Shown: positions 60,657 to 64,000 of the stretch, piece by piece
How positions within the stretch are numbered: the stretch's first letter is position 1
Layout: each line of letters begins with the position of its first letter
NCBI GenBank assembly: GCA_020848735.1
Contig: JADLHO010000080.1
Coordinates: forward strand, 62,001-126,000
Direction of reading: 5' to 3'
Length of the DNA: 64,000 nt
Source: Planctomycetota bacterium
Lineage (GTDB): Bacteria; Planctomycetota; UBA1135; UBA2386
Program-made: the position numbers and the translations under genes
The notes under the pieces: model-generated
Told to the model about the DNA's origin: nothing
The model's input: the letters and a program-made list of their open reading frames with translations, nothing else
Database searches by the model: none

Positions 60657-62327
60657 ATGCGTCTGCTCCGCACGCTGCTCCCTGCCGCGGCGTTCTTCGT
60701 CCTCCTCGGCGCGGCCCTCGCCTTCGGCTTCCTGCTCGGTCGCGACCACGCGCCCGTCGCGGAGCTGCCGCTCTACACCTGTTCGATGGACCCCGAGGTG
60801 AGGCGACGGGGACCGGGTCTCTGTCCCGTCTGCGGCATGGAGCTCGTGCCCGCCTCCACGTTGGCGCGCGAGGGCAAGGTGCTGCCGATCGATCCCGTCG
60901 TCGTGCAGCAGATGGGCGTGCGCGTCACCCGGGTGGCGCGTGCACGCCTCACGCGCAGCCTGCGCGCGGCCGCCGTGTTGCGCGCACCCGAGGACGGGCA
61001 GCGCGATGTCACGCTGAGGGTCGGTGGTTTCGTCGAGACCCTCCATGCGCACACGTTGGGCATGCAGCTCGAGCTCGACGATCCCCTCTTCGAGCTCTAC
61101 TCGCCCGAGCTGGTCGTCGCGCAGGAGGAGTTGATCGCGAGTCGCCGCAGCGGCGATCCGGAGCTCCTCGCCGCCGCGCGCGAGAAGCTCCTGCGCTGGG
61201 GCCTGCCGGCGGCGCTGGTGGACGAACTCGCCGCATCCGACCGCTCGCGGCGCACGGTGACGTTCCGCAGCCCGGTCCGCGGTGTGCTCGTCCGTCGCGA
61301 GATCGTCGCGGGCGCACCCGCGCCCGCCGGGACACCGCTCCTGCGCCTCGCCGACCTCGATCGACTCTGGCTCGACGTGAACCTCCCGGAGGCGCGGCTG
61401 CCGAAGGTGCCGCTGGGCACGCCCGCGACGGCGACGATCGACGCCTACCCGGGCGAATCCTGGTCGGGCACCGTGGTCTTCCGCGCACCGCAGCTCGACG
61501 AGGCGTCCCGCACCGGCGTCGTCCGCATCGCACTCGGCAACCAGGATGGCCGTCTCCGACCCGGGATGTTCGCGACGGTGCGGTTCGCGCTCCTCCTCGC
61601 CGACGATGCGCTGGTCGTCCCGATGGAGGCGGTCCTCGACACCGGCACGCGACGGGTCGTCTGGCTCGCGCACGGCGGCGGACGCTTCGAACCGCGCGAC
61701 GTCGTCGCGGGACCGACCGGCGACGACGGCCTGACCCAGATCCTCGACGGCCTCGCGGAGAACGACGCCGTGGTGGTGAGCGGGCAGTATCTGATCGACT
61801 CCGAGAGCCGCTTCCTCGAGAGCATCCGGAAGCTCTCCGACGAGGGCCTCATGGCCGGCGGCAGCGCGCTTCCCGCCGCCGCGGCCGTCGCGATCGAGCC
61901 GGCCGCGCGACTCGCGCTCGACACGACGCTGACCGCGTACCTCGCGCTCACGGCCGCCTTCGCCGCGGACCGCGACGACGACCCGGCGTGGCAAGCGCTG
62001 ATCGTCGCGGCGCGGAGCCTCGCCGACGCGCTGCCCGCGGACTTCGAGAAGGACGCCGCCGCGCTGCGCGCGAGCGTCGCCGGCGATGCCACCGGACTGG
62101 CGAAGCGACGCGAGCTCCTCGTCGCGCTGTCGAGCGCCCTGGTCGCCATCACCGAACGCGCGCGCCCCGGACCTTCGATCGGTGCGCTCGCGGTGATGCA
62201 CTGCCCGATGGTGCCGGCCGACTGGCTGCAGCTCGGCGAGCAGCTCCGCAATCCGTACTACGGCAGCGAGATGCTCGAGTGCGGCGAGCTGAAGACCAAG
62301 GTCCCCGTCGCCGAGCCCAAGCGATGA
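60657..62327 (+). CDS. cusB: RND efflux periplasmic adaptor (CusB-type) with N-terminal metal-binding domain
   Basis: The product is 556 aa. A signal/anchor (about 8-28) leads to an HMBD-type segment, 'YTCSMDPEVRRRGPGLCPVC' with 'GMELVP' following, whose Cys/Met residues bind heavy metal. Then come the barrel-sandwich and beta-barrel domains of membrane-fusion proteins: 'VTFRSPVRGVLVRREIVAGA', 'LARLAD'-type strands as 'LLRLADLDRLWLDVNLPE', and 'LVVPMEAVLDTG'. A C-terminal DUF3347-like domain ends 'MHCPMVPADWLQLGEQLRNP'. It links the inner-membrane RND pump to an outer-membrane channel for Cu(I)/Ag(I) export. It overlaps the pump gene by ATGA. Confidence 0.93.
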   Translation: MRLLRTLLPAAAFFVLLGAALAFGFLLGRDHAPVAELPLYTCSMDPEVRRRGPGLCPVCGMELVPASTLAREGKVLPIDPVVVQQMGVRVTRVARARLTRSLRAAAVLRAPEDGQRDVTLRVGGFVETLHAHTLGMQLELDDPLFELYSPELVVAQEELIASRRSGDPELLAAAREKLLRWGLPAALVDELAASDRSRRTVTFRSPVRGVLVRREIVAGAPAPAGTPLLRLADLDRLWLDVNLPEARLPKVPLGTPATATIDAYPGESWSGTVVFRAPQLDEASRTGVVRIALGNQDGRLRPGMFATVRFALLLADDALVVPMEAVLDTGTRRVVWLAHGGGRFEPRDVVAGPTGDDGLTQILDGLAENDAVVVSGQYLIDSESRFLESIRKLSDEGLMAGGSALPAAAAVAIEPAARLALDTTLTAYLALTAAFAADRDDDPAWQALIVAARSLADALPADFEKDAAALRASVAGDATGLAKRRELLVALSSALVAITERARPGPSIGALAVMHCPMVPADWLQLGEQLRNPYYGSEMLECGELKTKVPVAEPKR

Positions 62328-64000
62328 TCGCGCGGATCGTCGAACTCTCGGTGCGCCACCGCGCGCTGGTCCTGCTGATGACCGCGGTGCTCCTCGCGCT
62401 CGGCGTCTGGGGCTATCGCCAGGTCCGGCTAGATGCGATCCCGGACCTGTCCGACGTGCAGGTCATCGTCGTCACCGAGCTGCCGGGTCAGAACCCGCAG
62501 GTCGTCGACGACCAGGTGACGTATCCGCTGTGCAGCGCCCTCCTGGCGGTGCCCGGCGCGACCGACGTGCGGGGCACGTCGATGTTCGAGTTGTCGTTCG
62601 TCTACGTGCTCTTCGAGGACGGGACCGACCTGCATTGGGCACGCAGCCGTGTCCTCGAATACCTGAGCACCGTGCGCGATCGGCTGCCCGAGGGCGTGCA
62701 GCCGAAGCTCGGGCCGGACGCGACCGGTGTCGGCTGGGTCTTCCAGTACGCGCTCTCGAGCGATCGCCACGATCTGGCGGAGCTCCGATCGATCCAGGAC
62801 TGGTTCCTGCGCTTCCCGCTCAACGCCGTCGAGGGCGTGGCCGAGGTCGCGAGCTTCGGCGGCTTCGTGAAGGAGTACCAGGTCCTGCTCGATCCGGTGC
62901 GGCTGCGCGCCTTCGGTCTCGGGCTCGAGCAGGTCGTGCGCGCGATCGAGCGCAGCAACGACGACGTCGGCGGCGCCGTGATCGAGCGCGGCGAGCAGGA
63001 GTACATGGTGCGCAGCCGGGGCTACCTCCGCGGTCTCGAGGACCTGCGCCAGGTCCCGGTCGGGCTCGGCGAGGGCGGCACGCCGATCCTCCTCGACGCC
63101 GTGGCCACGCTCGCCGTCGGTGCCGAAGCCCGTCGCAGCGTCGGCGAACTGAACGGCGAGGGCGAAGCGGTCGGCGGCATCGTCGTGGCCCGCCACGGCA
63201 GCAATGCGTACGAGGTGATCCGCGCCGTGAAGGAACGCCTCGCGGAGCTGCAGAAGGGCCTGCCCGCCGGCGTGTCGATCATCACGACCTACGACCGCTC
63301 GCTCGTCATCGAGCGCGCCGTCGACACGCTCCGCACGGCCGTGATCGAGGAGCTGCTCGTCACCGCCGGGATCTGCCTCGTGTTCCTCGCCCACGTCCGC
63401 AGCGCGCTCGTCGCGCTCCTCGTGCTGCCGATCGGACTCCTCGCCTCGCTCCTCCTGATGACGTTGCTCGGCATCAACGCGAACATCATGTCGATCGGCG
63501 GGCTCGCGCTCGCGATCGGCGTGATGGTCGACTCGGGAGTGGTGCTCATCGAGAACGCGCACAAGCACCTGCAACGCGCGCGCGAGGCCTTCGAGCGCGA
63601 TGGCGTGCCGATGCCGCCTCAGCCGCAGCTCGTCCTCGACGCCGCCAAGGAGGTCGCGCCGAGCCTGTTCAGCTCGCTCTTCGTGATCGTGGTGGCCTTC
63701 CTCCCCATCTTCGTGCTGGGCGGTGAATCGGCGCGCATGTTCGGCCCGCTCGCCTGGACGAAGACCTTCGCGATCGCCGCGGGCGCCGTGCTGGGCATCA
63801 CCGTCGTCCCCGCACTCATGGTGTACCTCGTGCGCGGGCGGATCCCGCGCGAGGAGCGCAACCCCGTCAATCGCCTCTCGGAGGCCGTCTACGAGCCCTT
63901 CTTCTGGATCTGCCTCCGCCATCCCTGGGCCACGCTCACGGTGACGCTCCTGCTCGGCGCGTCGGCGATCTACCCCGCGAGTCGTCTCGGCAGGGAGTTC
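62324..64000 (+). CDS. cusA: Heavy-metal RND efflux pump (CusA-type), N-terminal part, cut by the window end
   Basis: 559 residues are visible and the frame is open at the edge; full-length members are about 1040 aa. The start 'MIARIVELSVRHRALVLLMT' is typical. 'RLDAIPDLSDVQVIVVTELP', 'VTYPLCSALLAVPGATDVRG' and the membrane helix with 'IMSIGGLALAIGVMVDSGVV' followed by 'LIENAHKHL' carry the proton-relay Asp of heavy-metal RND pumps. It exports Cu(I)/Ag(I) from the periplasm or cytoplasm using the proton gradient. Overlap with the adaptor gene (ATGA) shows an operon. An outer-membrane channel gene may follow outside the window. Confidence 0.95.
   Translation, partial: MIARIVELSVRHRALVLLMTAVLLALGVWGYRQVRLDAIPDLSDVQVIVVTELPGQNPQVVDDQVTYPLCSALLAVPGATDVRGTSMFELSFVYVLFEDGTDLHWARSRVLEYLSTVRDRLPEGVQPKLGPDATGVGWVFQYALSSDRHDLAELRSIQDWFLRFPLNAVEGVAEVASFGGFVKEYQVLLDPVRLRAFGLGLEQVVRAIERSNDDVGGAVIERGEQEYMVRSRGYLRGLEDLRQVPVGLGEGGTPILLDAVATLAVGAEARRSVGELNGEGEAVGGIVVARHGSNAYEVIRAVKERLAELQKGLPAGVSIITTYDRSLVIERAVDTLRTAVIEELLVTAGICLVFLAHVRSALVALLVLPIGLLASLLLMTLLGINANIMSIGGLALAIGVMVDSGVVLIENAHKHLQRAREAFERDGVPMPPQPQLVLDAAKEVAPSLFSSLFVIVVAFLPIFVLGGESARMFGPLAWTKTFAIAAGAVLGITVVPALMVYLVRGRIPREERNPVNRLSEAVYEPFFWICLRHPWATLTVTLLLGASAIYPASRLGREF

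Overview
This is a GC-rich bacterial chromosome segment with densely packed genes, many start/stop overlaps (ATGA and GTGA), and frequent GTG starts. I read it as a member of the Planctomycetota. The reasons are secreted proteins with long unusual sheaths, a C-terminal tail on the secreted nuclease of the 'GxGCxGxxGxxP...G.f.l' type that I associate with planctomycete exported proteins, many two-component genes, and a glycine-rich RRM protein. No mobile element, CRISPR array or rRNA is visible. One tRNA (Asn, GTT) is present.

Layout. Positions 1-6108 hold a partial DUF4388 protein, a secreted glycoside-hydrolase-like protein, a membrane protein, a secreted endonuclease I and an anchored SGNH hydrolase. 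Positions 6122-16607 hold an uncommon cluster: three paralogous ATP-grasp ligases of 405-408 aa, a fourth RimK-like ATP-grasp protein, an S51 (cyanophycinase/dipeptidase E)-like hydrolase, two esterase-D/Fes-like hydrolases, and glycogen synthase GlgA. Positions 16632-27089 contain a PilX-like protein and a glycogen operon: glgC, divergent from debranching enzyme, GH57 amylase, and a 1414-aa glycogen synthase-phosphorylase fusion. Positions 27103-36000 hold prolyl oligopeptidase, tRNA-Asn, the first of two paralogous small GRP-motif proteins, an HMA-like protein, TerC, pirin, a PRC-barrel protein and an octaheme cytochrome.

Positions 37608-47679 look like one stress and membrane-lipid module. 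Read on the minus strand it is desaturase, FAD amine oxidase, DUF1365, cyclopropane synthase, DUF2878, ECF sigma factor and RskA-like anti-sigma factor. The divergent arm is DUF1295, a second cyclopropane-synthase-like methyltransferase, a thiol-redox gene and a B12-binding protein. This gene set resembles the light/singlet-oxygen regulons known from other bacteria. The redox gene (46050-46646) is interrupted by one in-frame TGA at exactly the first redox-active cysteine of its CxxC motif, with a SECIS-like hairpin just downstream. I predict a selenoprotein of the SelL/PRXL2 type.

Positions 47718-56652 hold the second GRP-motif protein, an RNA-binding protein and a dense group of histidine kinases and response regulators. 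Positions 56788-64000 hold a second secreted glycosidase-like protein, a SugE/Gdx-type SMR exporter, a Cys-rich exported protein and a CusBA-type heavy-metal efflux system cut by the window edge.

Most interesting: the predicted selenoprotein inside the lipid/light-stress module, and the multi-ATP-grasp plus esterase plus S51 cluster embedded in glycogen genes, whose product I cannot name.
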